Shown: in pieces, positions 23,783 to 36,869 of the stretch
Layout: the number at the start of each line of letters is the position of its first letter
How positions within the stretch are numbered: position 1 is the first letter of the stretch
Assembly (NCBI RefSeq): GCF_001949145.1
Contig: NW_019091368.1
Location: 744,029 to 808,028 of the forward strand
Direction: 5' to 3'
Source: Acanthaster planci
Lineage: Eukaryota > Echinodermata > Asteroidea > Valvatida > Acanthasteridae
Length of the DNA: 64,000 bases
Notes under the pieces: generated by a model
What the model saw: only the letters and a program-made list of their open reading frames with translations
The model's database searches: none
What the model was told of the DNA's origin: nothing
Made by a program: the position numbers and the translations under genes

Positions 23783-26700
23783 TGTCTTGCACGCTTCTCA
23801 AACCATTTTGTACAATTCAGATGTAACATTTTCGCAAAATGATCAATTTTTGAAGTAAGATGGGGAAAAAGTTTACGCTTTCAAGTGCAATTCAAAAGAG
23901 CAGCTTTGTGCAATGGTGATAAGAAATTCATGAACTGATGTAACCGTTGCAGTCAAAGCTTCCATTGACTGATCGACCAACTTTGTGCTGACCACATCTC
24001 GACATAGGAGGATTATCTAATGAATATAACTGTAAAAATGCTTTGTCCAACTTGGCTGAAACATGGCTAGGTGGTTCTAAATCAAATTTGTTGCTTTTTG
24101 CTATTGAAAGTGGCAGACAAGAACACTAATGCCATTTTTTGCCACTTTCTATTTAAAGGTCAGTTTTCAATGCAAGACCCTATTTTGTCCATCCAAATTA
24201 TAGGTCATCCCTAGCTTTATTCAGTCAAAGAACAGAATAAAGTGTTCCAATTACTGAGTTATAATATGAAGTTATGAATACGTACCGTTTAGTTGTCTGT
24301 CCTGATGTCCATCTAGCTACAGGGCAGGACTATTCCACATTTCACAATTCACCTCTTGGCAATCCAAAACAGCAGTATGGAATACTTCCAGGCTAAGTTC
24401 TGAGATCAAGTCTTGGGGAGAAGTCAGAACAGGATTGGGCCAAAAAAGTTTATGCTGTGCATGTACAACCCCATAGTCTTCCAAAACAGAAAACAATATC
24501 TTCTCAGGCATATAAAGCATATCAAATGTGTCCTTCCTCTTCTGGATGTAATCCTATCCTTATGATCACTCAAAAAAAAAAAAAATTTGAAGCAGTTCCT
24601 TGTCATTCAAAACTCATTTCTGTGTAAACATGGGGTACATGTACATGTACATGTGGATTACAATGAAGTCTTGCCACAAGACTTGTAACACATACGTGTA
24701 CCAATCATGTAATACATCTTCAATGAAAGACTGTTTGGATCCAGACTAACTACAACTGATCCTGATTTCCTCTGCGACATTCCAAGCAGAACTGTTGGCA
24801 AACTAGATCTCAAACTGTTAACTGAGGATATTCCATACGACCCCTAAGGACTCGCATGTGAACACAAACGCTAGTGTAATTCAGCAACCGGAAATGGAAG
24901 CCATTACTACGATGGCACCACGCTCGTGGACCAGTGGTACGCACGCGATACATGCCTCTCTGACCAATAGGGTGCATTGATTTGTCAAGTGTAAGGATGC
25001 ATCAAGCTTAAGAACCACGAGTGCAGTGCAGTGTAACCTTTTCAAGAGTCAATGCACAGTGTGACCATTTTTAATTGGTAGGGAAACTTTTGACCAGATT
25101 GTATGGAATCTGGAGTGTTCCAACAATGTTTGGGATTCCGAAAATAATTGTGAGTTCCATCGCAAAACCACGCTGAAGAAACACAAGCTATTTTCTGGAG
25201 ACAGATACCAACTAACCGTGAAGTACTGTATGTGTATTCCACTATTTTCCTTGCCCATAACTTCCAAAGTTTTCTGCAGACAAGAAGAATTACTTCTTAC
25301 TAATAATTGTTAACTAAGCCTGGTTTTAGGGGCACGAGGTCACAATTATCACATGAGAGTGTGCAATCACGTGTGTGAATGGCAGAAGTTCATATACCGC
25401 CTTGCTGTTTTAATACGAGAATGTGAATGCAGAAAAAATGGGACAGGGTCAATATTTTCATGCATAAATTTTTAGCAATAAAACATTCAAGGTTGTTACT
25501 AATAGTACTATGAAAACAGAATTTTAAATACAAAAGCATTTTAAATTTCAGTGTTGCTATAAGCCCCTTTCCAAAGTCATCAAGTTCATTTAAACAAATG
25601 GTTGTACCTGTCAGAAGGAATGACCCTTGCCAAACCAGACAATCTCTGAAACTCAGACTTGCAAGATTATGTAATTTGGAGCTGCATTGTGAACCTTTAG
25701 GGTCATGTCTTGCATACCTGTGTCAGGTGTGAGTCCCAATACCCAAAGTCCTACTCATTTAGAATACTCAGTCACCCCTGTCTCAGTTCTCAAGCTTGAT
25801 TCCCACTGCATAACAATCACATCTTGGTTTTGTACTCGATGACTCAGAACAGGTCTGAACTCTAGCACTAGCAAATTAAAATAATATACATGTACATGTA
25901 AGTCTTATTGTGCCTAAAGACTCGATAAAAATGTCAGGATCTTTAATATACAATGCAATCTGTGTATGAAATAAAAGTACATGTATTCTTCTACATGGAG
26001 GGAATGTTTGAAACGTCACCAACAAGGTTGTTACTGCCTAAACGATTGCACAATGATCCGCTGACAATCATAAAATAATAAATTAGGTAAATCTGATTAA
26101 CATGTATGTATGTATTTATGCGGACTGATACAGGAAAAAACTGAAACCAACATTAAAAATAGGAACGTGGAAAAGCAACTGAGCCACCCAACCATTTATA
26201 TATCTTTATGTGTTGCACCAGAGAATTCAATTGAAATTGAATTAAATTGAGTGTGTGACCTTGCTTTTCTAAAAAAAAAAACAAAGCTCACTCATGAAAT
26301 GGTACACGTAACTTCAAATCCTTAAGTTTTTCAGTTAAATTTTTGTCTTGGCTCGTTGCTCTAGGAATAAGAATTCAAGAGTATTGACAACTCGGAATTG
26401 GAACATTTTTCTGCATGACTTAAACACTCTTGTCATGGAAACAGGTCTGACATGCACAGACCTATAAACATCCCGCCCACCTGAGTTGTCAAGCCCCTCC
26501 CTTCCCTCTTCCCCATTTTAAGTATTGAGGCCATGAATCACACTGATACATTTATGTACATGTATTGGTATTAGGCAAGGTCAGCACACTTGAACAGAGT
26601 CTTACAAAATGTACTGCACGGTCCATTCCATTACAAACAAGGAAATACTCATAAAGCAAAACATCTCCAATCTGCTTTCCCTGGCTGGAAAAAGCACAAT

Positions 26701-26954
26701 CTTAAGAGTACAAGCTGATTGATGTCTAACTCCACTGCTAAAACAGTTGCTCGACAACTCTTCATTGTTTCCTGTTTGAACTTTGAAAACAACAAACTGG
26801 GTGTACAAACTAGCCAGGAGCAATGTCAGTTTTTGTTTGGGGGCATGCTGCAGGAGTGCAGTATCTCTGAACACTTGGCTGCTCACGTGAAGCAGCATGA
26901 AACTCGCAGAGATCTGGACAACTCCAGAATGAGTCAACGTGTAAGGGCTGCATC

Positions 26955-27050
26955 CAAAGCACACAGCTATGGCTAAAAAATTACACATGCCCCCATGGAA
27001 GCCATCAGCTAGTGGCTTTGTCCATTTCCCATCGACCTTTGTGATCTCCA
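26955..27050 (+). repeat. Dispersed repeat related to 47050-47135
   Basis: The blocks AGCTATGGCTAAAAA, GGAAGCCATCAGCTAGTGGC and CATTTCCCA recur in the same order at 47060-47132 (GGCTGTGGCTAAAAA, TGAAGCCACTGGCTAGAGGC, AACTTCCCA). Two diverged copies define a dispersed family of unknown type. Confidence 0.5.
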
Positions 27051-28127
27051 ACCACAGTCAAGTCATTCTGACACAGCCCAAAGTCAATGGATAGTGATGT
27101 CAAATGTCAAAAAACCACTGAATATCTGTTCGTTCATACCTTAAAATAAACTTTCTCTGTGAGTAGCGAAGTCAGTCAACAAATGACATGTAATGAACAG
27201 TACCATAGTACCTCAAGAGGAAAAAGTACATCAATGTAACTTCTTAACCTGTGATAACTTTCTAAATTTACTATGTACATGGTTTTTATGTACAACTTCA
27301 AAAAATCACATAAAAGGAAGACCTTGAGCTTAACAGAGAAAACTATTTTGATGTTCTCAAACCAGAGGGTGGACACCAACACCAGAAAGTATGTTAACAA
27401 ACTTCTTGACAAGAGTAAACCACTTCCCCTTCATCATTACATCAACTGTACACTTCCGAATACAACAATACATTCAAACTGATCGTATGTGATAAAGACA
27501 TACCAGTACAAGGTGAATACTTTCCCCAGAACCAATGTAAGATTGAACTATCCCCTGGAAATAGAAGAGCTACTTTTATCCACATGTGTCGTCACAATCA
27601 TTTTGATAACAATGTGCTGCTTCTTTACTGGTAGGGTCATCCCTGTTTTGCCAACTTCAGAAAGATCTACTTGTTCAATTAAGATCATAAAACGTGCAAA
27701 AAATAATTTATCTTGTCTCCTGTCATCTAAAAACCCCTCACTGCCATTTTTTTAAGATTCTTGTTGCTGTACTTTCAATTGATACTTTTAGTATCGATTG
27801 ATTTTTCAAGACCAGGTGTGTACGGATTTATAGCACACTCCAGACTTATGGTTTTGTACCTGTTCATAGTCTGCAACTGATAAAGAAAGCTTACATAGGC
27901 CATGTCTGCTATGGACATCATCTCCATGGCAACAGCTATTCTTTGTATACTACCAATACCTGATTGCACAAGACACCTGATTCTTAATTAGACCAAGACA
28001 CGTCCATTTCTCATTTGCATGGCAGTCAGCACACTGTGACGTCATGTGCTTGTAGTGGTACATGTACATTTAACCATGCTCAACAGCCAAAATTCAATTT
28101 GTCAAAGGTCACCAGGGCCCAATACGC

Positions 28128-28289
28128 GCAATTCACAATAGTGATCCTCCAAGAGCTTGCAGTGTGTTTGCCAATCACGATGCGCGACATCTGTCGACCC
28201 AGTGCGCATTTGGAAAGGGTCAACAGATTTTGCGCGCTGTGATTGGCCAACACGTTGCGAAGTCTTGGAGACACACTATTGTGAATTGC
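28128..28289. mobile_element. 162-bp foldback MITE
   Basis: Inverted arms of about 70-75 bases: GCAATTCACAATAGTG at the left and CACTATTGTGAATTGC at the right. The pairing continues inward through CCTCCAAGAGCTTGCA, GCCAATCACGATGCGCG and ATCTGTCGACCC. The short centre is around CAGTGCGCATTTGG. It is non-coding; no clear target-site duplication was found. Confidence 0.75.
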
Positions 28290-30133
28290 CTATATTTTAG
28301 GGTGCCGCTAAGCACACGATTTTACACTGAGGCTCTGTGCACGGTATTTCATGGAGACCCTGAGCTGTAAGCACGGCAAAAAGCGCACTTATCTTGGAGG
28401 AAAAAGTCTTAACATTTTGACTAAACAATGGAAATTTCTATGCGAGGACAACCATAAACACAACCACGAATGCCAGGAAACAGTGGTTAAGGTTAACAAA
28501 ACTTTTCTGCTGTCGTAAGTACGCCTTTTCGGCTGTTACGCAACTCCATGAAATTGAGCCCAGGAGTATGCTATGGTCGATATTGGGTATTTTTATAATG
28601 AATACCGCCATATTCCAGCGTGTTTCATTAGGATATTGACGTGCACATGACAATTTAAACTCATATGACACCGTAATATATTTACAACTGACAGCTTTTT
28701 TGGTTTTGACAAAAAATACATTTAAAATGTGTTCATACCGGGGATTACAAAATTAAAATATATGAATTTTAACAGATCTGGGAGATTTACAACAACTCAC
28801 AGAAGTGCTAGACAACATGATTAAAAACTACGTGTACCATGCTGAGTTCGAAGTCCTTTCTTTTGAAATCAAAATGACAGTTGTTTATCACTTCAATTTC
28901 AGCGAAAACATAATAACCATAGCAACATTATTTCCTCCAAACAGTATTTTTAGAATTCCTCTTTAAAAATTTAACCACCCAAAGTCATTTTTGTGACTTC
29001 ATGACAATAGCTTAAAACGACAAAAAATATGAAATACAAAATTACAAAGCAAGTAATTTTCAACATAGCAAAAGTACATAACCTTTTATCAATGAAAACA
29101 CCACATCGAAAAATGATTCCATGGATACCTGTTTATATTTCAGGCTTCAATCAATCAAGTTAAATATACAAATAAGTGTCCTTGCAATATGAAGGATGTT
29201 TAGAGTGATCCACTTCAGAGCTGTAGCTTCTTCCTCTATGACTGAACAGAGCAACTACACAATGAGTAATCAGAATAAGTCCCATTTCATAATAACTACT
29301 GACACTGAATTGTTGGCACCAGTAGAGCAAGACTACTGACCGGAACCAGACTAAAACCTACAACCTCTGGTTAAAACCCAAGTTATTGTCACTGCAATAA
29401 AGTATGCTGATTTGTTGAGTAACTCTCCTTCTCAGTCACAGTTAAAAATCTTGTACACTTACAATTGTCAGTCAGTTTATGAGGACAATTCCAAACCCTT
29501 ATTCTCAAACTCCAAGTGTACAATTTTATGATTTTGAATCACAATGGCTTTAATCAAAGTACAACCAATGATTTTCTCGGCAGGTACAGCTTCTTCCCTT
29601 TCACGGAGTAACCAAGGGCTCCTGACAGTTTGGGATATGGGTGTATCTGTGAGGCTATGAAGTACATGACATGTAACACGAGATGTTTTTATTTTTCACG
29701 GTACCTTCCAATCCAGTGGGATTGCATGCAACCACTTTGGCCATTTTTGCATCAGCTGAACCTCAAATGTCAACAGCGCGAGCGCACAGGGTCCTCTTTT
29801 CATTATTGACGGTCCAGACATTTCCGAGCAAAATTTGCAGCACCGTGCTTCTTTTCTGAGGGCATTACATGCGTATTCTGCTCGAACGTGAGGTTACGCG
29901 AGTCTAAAATACTACTCCGACCTGTGCATCACATGGACTCACACTGACTCAGAGAGCAGAGGAAGGACAAGATACTGGTCCAAGCAAGAAACTCGTTTAC
30001 TCACGCCTCTATGCACTGAGCACACAAGGTGCACAAACACACCTGCAGGAACCTACTCATTCTAAGCCCACTGCAGATATAGCACTCAAACATTCTTCAA
30101 TAACAGCTACTCCGTTTCCATTTTCATTGAATT

Positions 30134-30139
30134 TTTATT
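30134..30139 (-). terminator. Polyadenylation signal of the mucin-like gene
   Basis: TTTATT on the plus strand reads AATAAA on the minus strand, about 220 bases beyond the TAG at 30357-30359. Confidence 0.5.
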
Positions 30140-30356
30140 GCTGTGGACAATAATATTTGGAGCCCACACATAACCAACATACGTGAATTAAGTACAACGT
30201 GTCTGCAACTTGTGTGACCCAACAGCACATGTTCAACAAAACATACCTTGTTTGCTACAAATCATCCAAAACATATCACAGCCACCCCCTAAGGCAATCG
30301 TTGTAAGTTCACTGCATAGATGGAGCCCTGTACTAAGCAATCATGCTACACTATTG

Positions 30357-33300
30357 CTAGAACTCATCCTCGGAGCTGTCCGCCAAAAGCTTCATCCGGT
30401 CCAAGTTGCCTCCCATTTCATGATCCTGAGGGAAAGTGAGAAAGAAAAAAAACATACACTAAGTGAAAAATGGCCGATTCCTTCAAGAGTGATGATTTAC
30501 CTCAAGCTCCTTATGCTTTCCAACTCCAACTGAATGTCTTGGAGAGTTTGCAGGATTGAGGAAAGTAGAACGAGAGCCCAGCCCCTTGATGGGGTGCAAC
30601 TTCCCTCCAAAGAAGTACTCTGGAGAGGAAGCAACAGGTTCCTTTCATAGTGACAGATTTTGGTAGATTCAGGAAGGCTCTTCTTCACAGAAAAATAAAT
30701 GCTGAAGGAGACATGACAGCTCACAGAGGAAGAACTTGAAACATGTTCCCCATCTTCTGGCAAAGTGCCAGTTTGGGCAGCAACAAAGGTCATACTGGAA
30801 GTCCAGCCAACGGCATGTTAGGCTCACCGCCCACACACAGACATGTCATGCCTCCAAAGCAACATCTAATTCATCTTGTATTAAGCCACACCACTCCTGT
30901 GAATGTGGCATTAGAATTCCCACGAGGGCAAACAGGCGTGCACTCTGGACATGCATCAGCACAGGCTGATCATATTTTCTTGACAATTGATATGCCCAAG
31001 CTACTGGCTCGCAGTCTGTGAAAACCTTCAACCCCGACCCTCAGTTTCCAAGTCAATGGTTTGAGAATGGGTAGTCAATTTCAGCTCTCCAAGGTATTGG
31101 AAATTGGCAAACTAGTTCGCGAGATCAAGCTGTTAAAGTCCCAGGTAACATGTGTATTACCGTATCTCATACATATTCAGTAGCTATTCAAATTTCAGGA
31201 GCAAGTCAAAGGCAGTATGTACATATGCTCCCCATCTGGTCATGTGTAGTGTGCAAACAGCGTAGCTACGGCTATGCTCACACTTGTATACATAAACCAT
31301 GTGACTGTTCAATGAATCCTGGGAAAAAGTTACTGAGCCACATTTGACTTGGGCATGGATCCTTTCATGTGCATCAGGTAAACAGCAAAAATAACAACTG
31401 GCAAGTGGTGATCAATGGACCAGTGAGAATGGGGCTCTCAATCTTGAATATGCATAAGATATGGTAACTAAAACTGATCAAAGAATACATGTACAAGTGT
31501 TTGGATCTCAGTAAACTACTTCTGACGATTCACCTTTCCATTATTCATCAGCTTCATGTGGCCTCTAACCCTGTCCTTCTTCTTACAGGCACGGATGCTG
31601 TAAGCAAAGCAAATGATGAGAACTGCCGCGACAATGCCGAGAACAACTGGCAGCAGCAACTTTGAAAACATGGAGTTGTTCTGTCCAATCGCACCAAAAA
31701 GAAAGGGGAAAAATGGAGAAGAGATTGAACATATGAAGGGTTGAAAATACAGTTCAGGGTCCTTTAAGTTATAAATATATGTACTAGCTATCCACTCCGA
31801 TATTTTGAAGGCTTCAAGACGGCACAACCCACTTGCCACTTTGCACTTATGTCCATCACAGGTCCTTCCATTGAAACTGTCACAGGTAACACGGTGAGCA
31901 ATACAAAGGAATGTTTTTATCAAAGTTCATTTGAAAAGGTTGCATGACGTGGGATAGACTTCCATGGACTCTGGATCCACTAATAACAATGCCCACCACC
32001 AATATTGTAGACCAGTCCATCACCAGTCCCTGGAAGTCCACCTCAACTGGTTCGGTACTTGAGCTGGGTTGCAAGCTATTCAAATAAACTGTGACAAAAA
32101 CGTACCCCTGTCCTCTTTACCCTGTCACTTACAACCAGTCTTTGGAAAGGATCTGTGACTAGACTCAAGAAGAGCCTCGAGGAAGGACTCGTGAGGGGCT
32201 GGATTCTGATACCCAAAGGTTGTTTGAGGAGACAGAAAGGGGCACTATCAGTCTAATGAAAAGTAGTGAAACCTGAGGAATTGGAAAACCTTCCAGGAAA
32301 AGGACCAGAGGAGTGAAGGGTTTAGTACAGAAACTGATTATAAATTCCCTGGCTGGAGGAAAAAATGGAATAGATGAGCTGTGATGCTGTGGCACAAACA
32401 ACATGGTGGCCATTTTTCTAGTAAAGCCACTGTGGGTTATCAAAATTGCCAGTGGTTACATTCCTGTGTCATTAAAAACACTTTTGGGCCACTCCTTTTA
32501 TTGGGGTGTTGCAAGCAATTACTTTCTTTCAGATTTCCTGGCAGCTAAGCCAAGGGATCCTTAACCCTAACCATACCATGCTGAAGCCAACAAGGTTATG
32601 CAGGATTTCAATGGTCCCTAGGGGGTGTACAGTGTGTGATACATGTACAGTGTCTATCGATACTGAATTTTGGTGTCAAAAATGATTTTCACTGAGAGCA
32701 CCATGAATGATCTCTATTTTTAAGCTCCAGTGCTGAAAGTACTGTACAGTTTTGCTGGTATAAGACTGACAGTATTGTACTTAAATCATTGGCTTGTATA
32801 AAATTTGGGTTTGAAGGAAAAACACACAGGGTGAACCACTCAAATTAGGAACTCAAATCTGAAATACAGATTTACCTCATCTAGCTACATGAGACGTTTT
32901 GGTGACTTTTCATTTTAGAGAGCAAGTCAAATATTCACAAACAAAATACTGGTCAGCGGCAATATGGATATCAAATAAAATCAATCAATTTACCGAGACA
33001 GCTGTTTCCGGCCTTAAAACAGGATGCAACAAGCTTGTGTATATATATATGTATTTCTGCATGTTAGCCAATTTGACACCTGACCCCCCCCAACAAACAG
33101 ACCTGTAAAAACATACCCAAGTCACAGTGCACAAGAAACACATAAATCAGGAGAAAAAGGAAAAAGAATGGATCAACCCATATTTTTTTTCATGCAAAAC
33201 TTGCCAACAGAATCAAAGACGTTAGACAGGAATGTCCTAATGCTCTGAATGTTCGCCAAGAAGCCACAGTCACAACAGTCTCTACTAAACTTGCTTACAC

Positions 33301-36300
33301 CATAGCTTGAAACCAATTCATGTATGACCTAATGATATGGTAGTCATCCTTTACAGCCGTAAAATGCTCATGTTCAGACCCCTGAAAGGTACCTAGTAAA
33401 TACGCTCGCATGCCTACGANGTCCCTAGGGGGTTAACCATGCTGAAGCCAACAAGGTTATGCAGGATTTCAATGGTCCCTAGGGGGTTAGCCATGCTGAA
33501 CCCAACAAGGTTATGCAGGATTTCAATGGTCCCTAGGGGGTTAGGGTTTACCCTAGCCATGCTGAACCTAACAAGGTTATGCAGGATTTCAATGGTCCCT
33601 AGGGGGCTAGGCCGTGCTGAACCCAACAAGGTTATGCAGGATTTCAATGGTCCCTAGGGGGTTAGGGTTCACCCTAACCGTGCTGAAGCCAACAAGGTTA
33701 TGCGGGATTTCAATGGTCCCTAGGGGGTTAGGGTTCACCCTAACCGTGCTGAAGCCAACAAGGTTATGCAGGATTTCAATGGTCCCTAGGGGGTTAGGGT
33801 TCACCCTAACCATGCTGAAGCCAGCAAGGTTATGCAGGATTTCAATGGTCCCTAGGGGGTGTACAGTGTGTGATACATGTACAGTGTCTATCGATACTGA
33901 ATTTTGGTGTCAAAAATGATTTTCACTGAGAGCACCATGAATGATCTCTATTTTTAAGCTCCAGTGCTGAAAGTACTGTACAGTTTTGCTGGAATAAGAC
34001 TGACAGTATTGTACTTAAATCACTGGCTTGTATAAAATTTGGGTTTGAAGGAAAAACACACAGGGTGAACCACTCAAATTAGAAACTCAAATCTGAAATA
34101 CAGATTTACCTCATCTAGCTACACGAGACGTTTTGGTGACTTTTCATTTTAGAGAACAAGTCAAATATTCACAAACAAAATACTGGTCAGCAGCAATCAA
34201 TCAATTTACCGAGACAGCTGTTTCCGGCAACAACAACAAGCCTGCGTGTATATAAATACACATGTATTTCTGCATGTTAGCCAATTTGACACCTGACCCC
34301 CCAACAAACAGACCTGTAAAAACATACCCGGGTCACAGTGCACGAGAAACACATAAATTAGGAGAAAAAGGAATAGCAAGAATGGATCAACCCATATTTT
34401 TTTTCATGCAAAACTTGCCAACAGAATCAAAGACGTCAGACAGGAATGTCCTAATGCTCTGAATATTTTCCAAGAAGCCACAGTCACAACAGTCCCTACT
34501 AAACTTGCTTACACCATAGCTTGAAACCAATTCATGTTTGACCTAACGATACAGAAGTCATCCTTTACATCTGTAAAATGCTCATGTTCAGACCTCTGAA
34601 AGGTACCTAGTAAATACGCTCGCATGCCAACAATGNNNNNNNNNNNNNNNNNNNNNNNNNNNNNNNNNNNNNNNNNNNNNNNNNNNNNNNNNNNNNNNNN
34701 NNNNNNNNNNNNNNNNNNNNNNNNNNNNNNNNNNNNNNNNNNNNNNNNNNNNNNNNNNNNNNCTTGGCAAATGGGACTGCCCCTTTGAAATGCGCTGCAG
34801 TCAAGGTGTTAAAGAAAAACTTGGTTTTAGCTTCAGCATATTTCGCTGAGAAATCCTACAAGTCGATATAGCTGGTGTAGGAGGTAGAGTATAGTTGAGG
34901 TTGTCAGTCCATACCTAAATGTAAATGTGTGGGGCTTTGCCACAAATTTGAAACCTTTCTCCCAGACATGACTCACGAATTCTTCCCTTTCAACATTCTT
35001 CATTTTGATTTTCACTTTCAAAAGCCCCAAAGAAATCTCTGAAACCACGATAAAAGGGGTTCTAAAGTTTGAGATTGTTGAAATTTGTCCTTGAACAAGG
35101 CAATTTTATCGTATCCCATCTGCCATACAAAATATCAGCTGTAGGTTCCCGATATACTCACAGAATTGTTGGGTGCTCCTGTGTCATTCTTATGTGTACC
35201 TATTGTAGGAGATCGGGGAGAAAAGTCAATACAAGCATTTAAACTAACAGGAAATTGCCACAATTCCAGTTGGATTTGGTTCATTTGAACATCAACCACA
35301 TTTTGTTCTCCCATTTTAGATTCTGGCAGAGTCGAATCCTTCCACAGATAACCTGAAAGGATACAAGCTTTAGCAAAACATCAACAGATCTGTACATTTT
35401 GCTAAATGGTAACAGGTGTTCAAGTTGGATCAATACATTACCGTGTCACAAAGCAGAGTCTAGAAAAAGCTTAGTTACTGCTTCAGATCACGAACATACT
35501 GATGCCATAGTCCATGACTCTCACACTTTCTACAGCTACGGTGCCCAAATGCCGCCCTTTATTGATCAGAAATTGCATGTTTATTATCATCCAGTGCGAC
35601 CATATTCCCACGTGCCGGACACCATCAACATTGTCTGCGTCATTCATTAGAGATGCAAACAAAACTAGGAGCTGTAACCAAAGACACAAACTCAGCTCTC
35701 TTCATCATTCCTGTCCAACATTCCTGAAGGCATTCAAAGACAATGTGAAAAATAGGGAGATCAAAAAATTAACTACTTACATGTATCTCAAATCGCTTGA
35801 ACCAAAAACACTACAGTTTGGGTTTTGGAATTTTTTTTACTTTGCCAAACAAATTCAGGCAAATGCAAAGAAATCTTAAAGACTGACCCCGGCAAAACTT
35901 TGATTTGGCTCAGAATGACCAAGATGTACATGTAGGTCTTGAGCACTCATAATGTGCAGCTGCACTATCACATTTTTGAACCAGCTATTGGAAATTTTTC
36001 CTTTGTGTGAAGTTCAAAAGTAGACTTGCATTGTGCACTCTGAAAGATTTACCTGAGCCTGGTTTGGCCGTCGATGCTAGGTGATCCCCATGATCTTTAT
36101 GGCCCTTATCGGTTCCCTCTGGCTTCTTCCCATCAGTCGGAACAGCCTGGTGGTCACTTAATGGAGCCCTAGTGGTGACCACTGATTTGACAGGAGCTGC
36201 GGCAGTTTTGCGTACGGCCGGTTCGTTGAGTTTCTTTGGCGTCGTGACTGGCTTTTGTTTTGGAGTTGGAATCTTTGGTTGTGAAGTTGTTGCTTTCGTG

Positions 36301-36866
36301 GTCCATCTCGTTGTCAGAACTGATGCCCGTGTCTGGACAGGTGGAGTTGGGGTGAGGGTGGTAGTGACTTGGGCCTCTGCAGTTGCTGAATTTACTTCAT
36401 CCCTCTTTTCAGGGGCCGCGGTATCTGGTGGACTAGTCGGTGTCCTTGTTGGTGACTGCGTGGCATGTGTTGCTGACTGCTGGCTGATCTTTTGCTTGGA
36501 AGAAGTGGTTACCTTGAGAGTTGTTGGCGACACAGAAGGGTCCGGTTTCTTCGGACTCACTGTGGGTTTTTTTGTGGGCTCAGTTGTGGTCCGTAGTGGC
36601 AACACCGGACTTACAGTTGTAACAGACCTAGTAGAATCTGTGGAAGATTTTGATGTTGGCGGCAACTCTGTGGTGACCCCTGCATCAACCGTTGTCAACC
36701 CATCGAGTGCTAATGTCACCTTGGCCTCATTAACACTTTTGGATCCTGCGTCTGGAGTCGGTTTTGTCACTGTTGAAGCATTACAGAGAATGAGACAAAG
36801 AATCCACAATGATAATGATAGAGCGTTTGGCTTCATTTTGGCTGCCAACTTCAAGTTGTTTCTCAT
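30357..36866 (-). CDS. Mucin-like type I membrane protein
   Basis: Exons in gene order: 36866-36053, a short exon 35199-35162, 31680-31534 and 30425-30357, with compatible phases and GT-AG borders. They total 1068 bases, 355 residues. A second Met at 36836 gives the better signal peptide (MKPNALSLSLWILCLILCNA) and may be the true start. Next comes a stalk of about 240 residues very rich in Thr, Pro, Ser and Lys, with few hydrophobics, expected to be O-glycosylated. Exon 2 adds GTHKNDTGAPNNS. Exon 3 encodes one membrane segment (LLLPVVLGIVAAVLIICFAY) followed by a stop-transfer RACKKKDRVRGH. The last exon gives an acidic tail ending KLLADSSEDEF. Reading through the exon 3 donor would instead end the protein with VNRQK at 31516. 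A longer exon 2 (35352-35162) is also in frame but is not mucin-like. I know no named family; it is a cell-surface or Golgi mucin-like protein by layout. Confidence 0.75.
32576..33419. repeat. Large near-identical duplicate, copy 1
   Basis: About 840 bases, from the minisatellite unit GCTGAAGCCAACAAGG through the ATACGCTCGCATGCC end, recur at about 33809-34635 with small differences. Copy 1 ends at a single N (33420) and copy 2 ends at a run of N, at the same sequence position. It lies in the large intron of the mucin-like gene. Confidence 0.85.
33421..33860. repeat. Minisatellite, 53-66 bp unit, seven copies
   Basis: Units share GCTGAAGCCAACAAGG, TTATGCAGGATTTCAATGG and TCCCTAGGGGGTTAGGG. 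Longer units add TTCACCCTAACC, so TTAGGG and CCCTAA sit face to face. Units start near 33438, 33491, 33557, 33612, 33679, 33743 and 33809; a single unit also lies at 32576. Both strands are open across the array because the unit lengths keep the frame; this is not evidence of coding. Confidence 0.9.
33809..34635. repeat. Large near-identical duplicate, copy 2
   Basis: Second copy of 32576-33419 with small indels (for example it lacks part of the ATGGATATCAAATAAAATCA tract) and scattered substitutions. It ends against the N gap at 34636. The divergence is what one would expect between two alleles. Confidence 0.85.
34636..34762. other. Assembly gap (127 N)
   Basis: A run of Ns inside the large intron of the mucin-like gene. 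The true distance and content are unknown. Single Ns also occur at 33420, 38672, 40649 and 62936. Confidence 1.
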
Positions 36867-36869
36867 TCA

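Larger units (their letters stand above)
23800..30130. other. Intergenic region, no gene recognised
   Basis: AT-rich sequence with GTACATGTAC-type palindromes (for example 24640-24655), one foldback element (28128-28289) and one dispersed repeat (26955-27050). The 149-codon open frame at 26602-27051 (minus) overlaps that repeat and has no splice or family support. A patch at 24840-24990 contains a CCAAT box and CpG sites, so it could be a promoter; I see no exon attached to it. Confidence 0.45.

Noticed and set aside
26602-27051. 149-codon open frame on the minus strand
   Set aside because: It overlaps a dispersed repeat, has no adjacent exons in phase and shows no recognisable domain.
31516-31923. 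Cys-rich N-terminal extension of the membrane exon (CDSFNGRTCDGHKC)
   Set aside because: The acceptor at 31681-31682 in phase with the rest of the gene shows that the sequence beyond it is intron; the Cys residues do not match a domain I know.
33414-33919. Repetitive open frames on both strands in the minisatellite
   Set aside because: They arise from the repeat unit length and persist on both strands; there is no start context, splice site or protein family.
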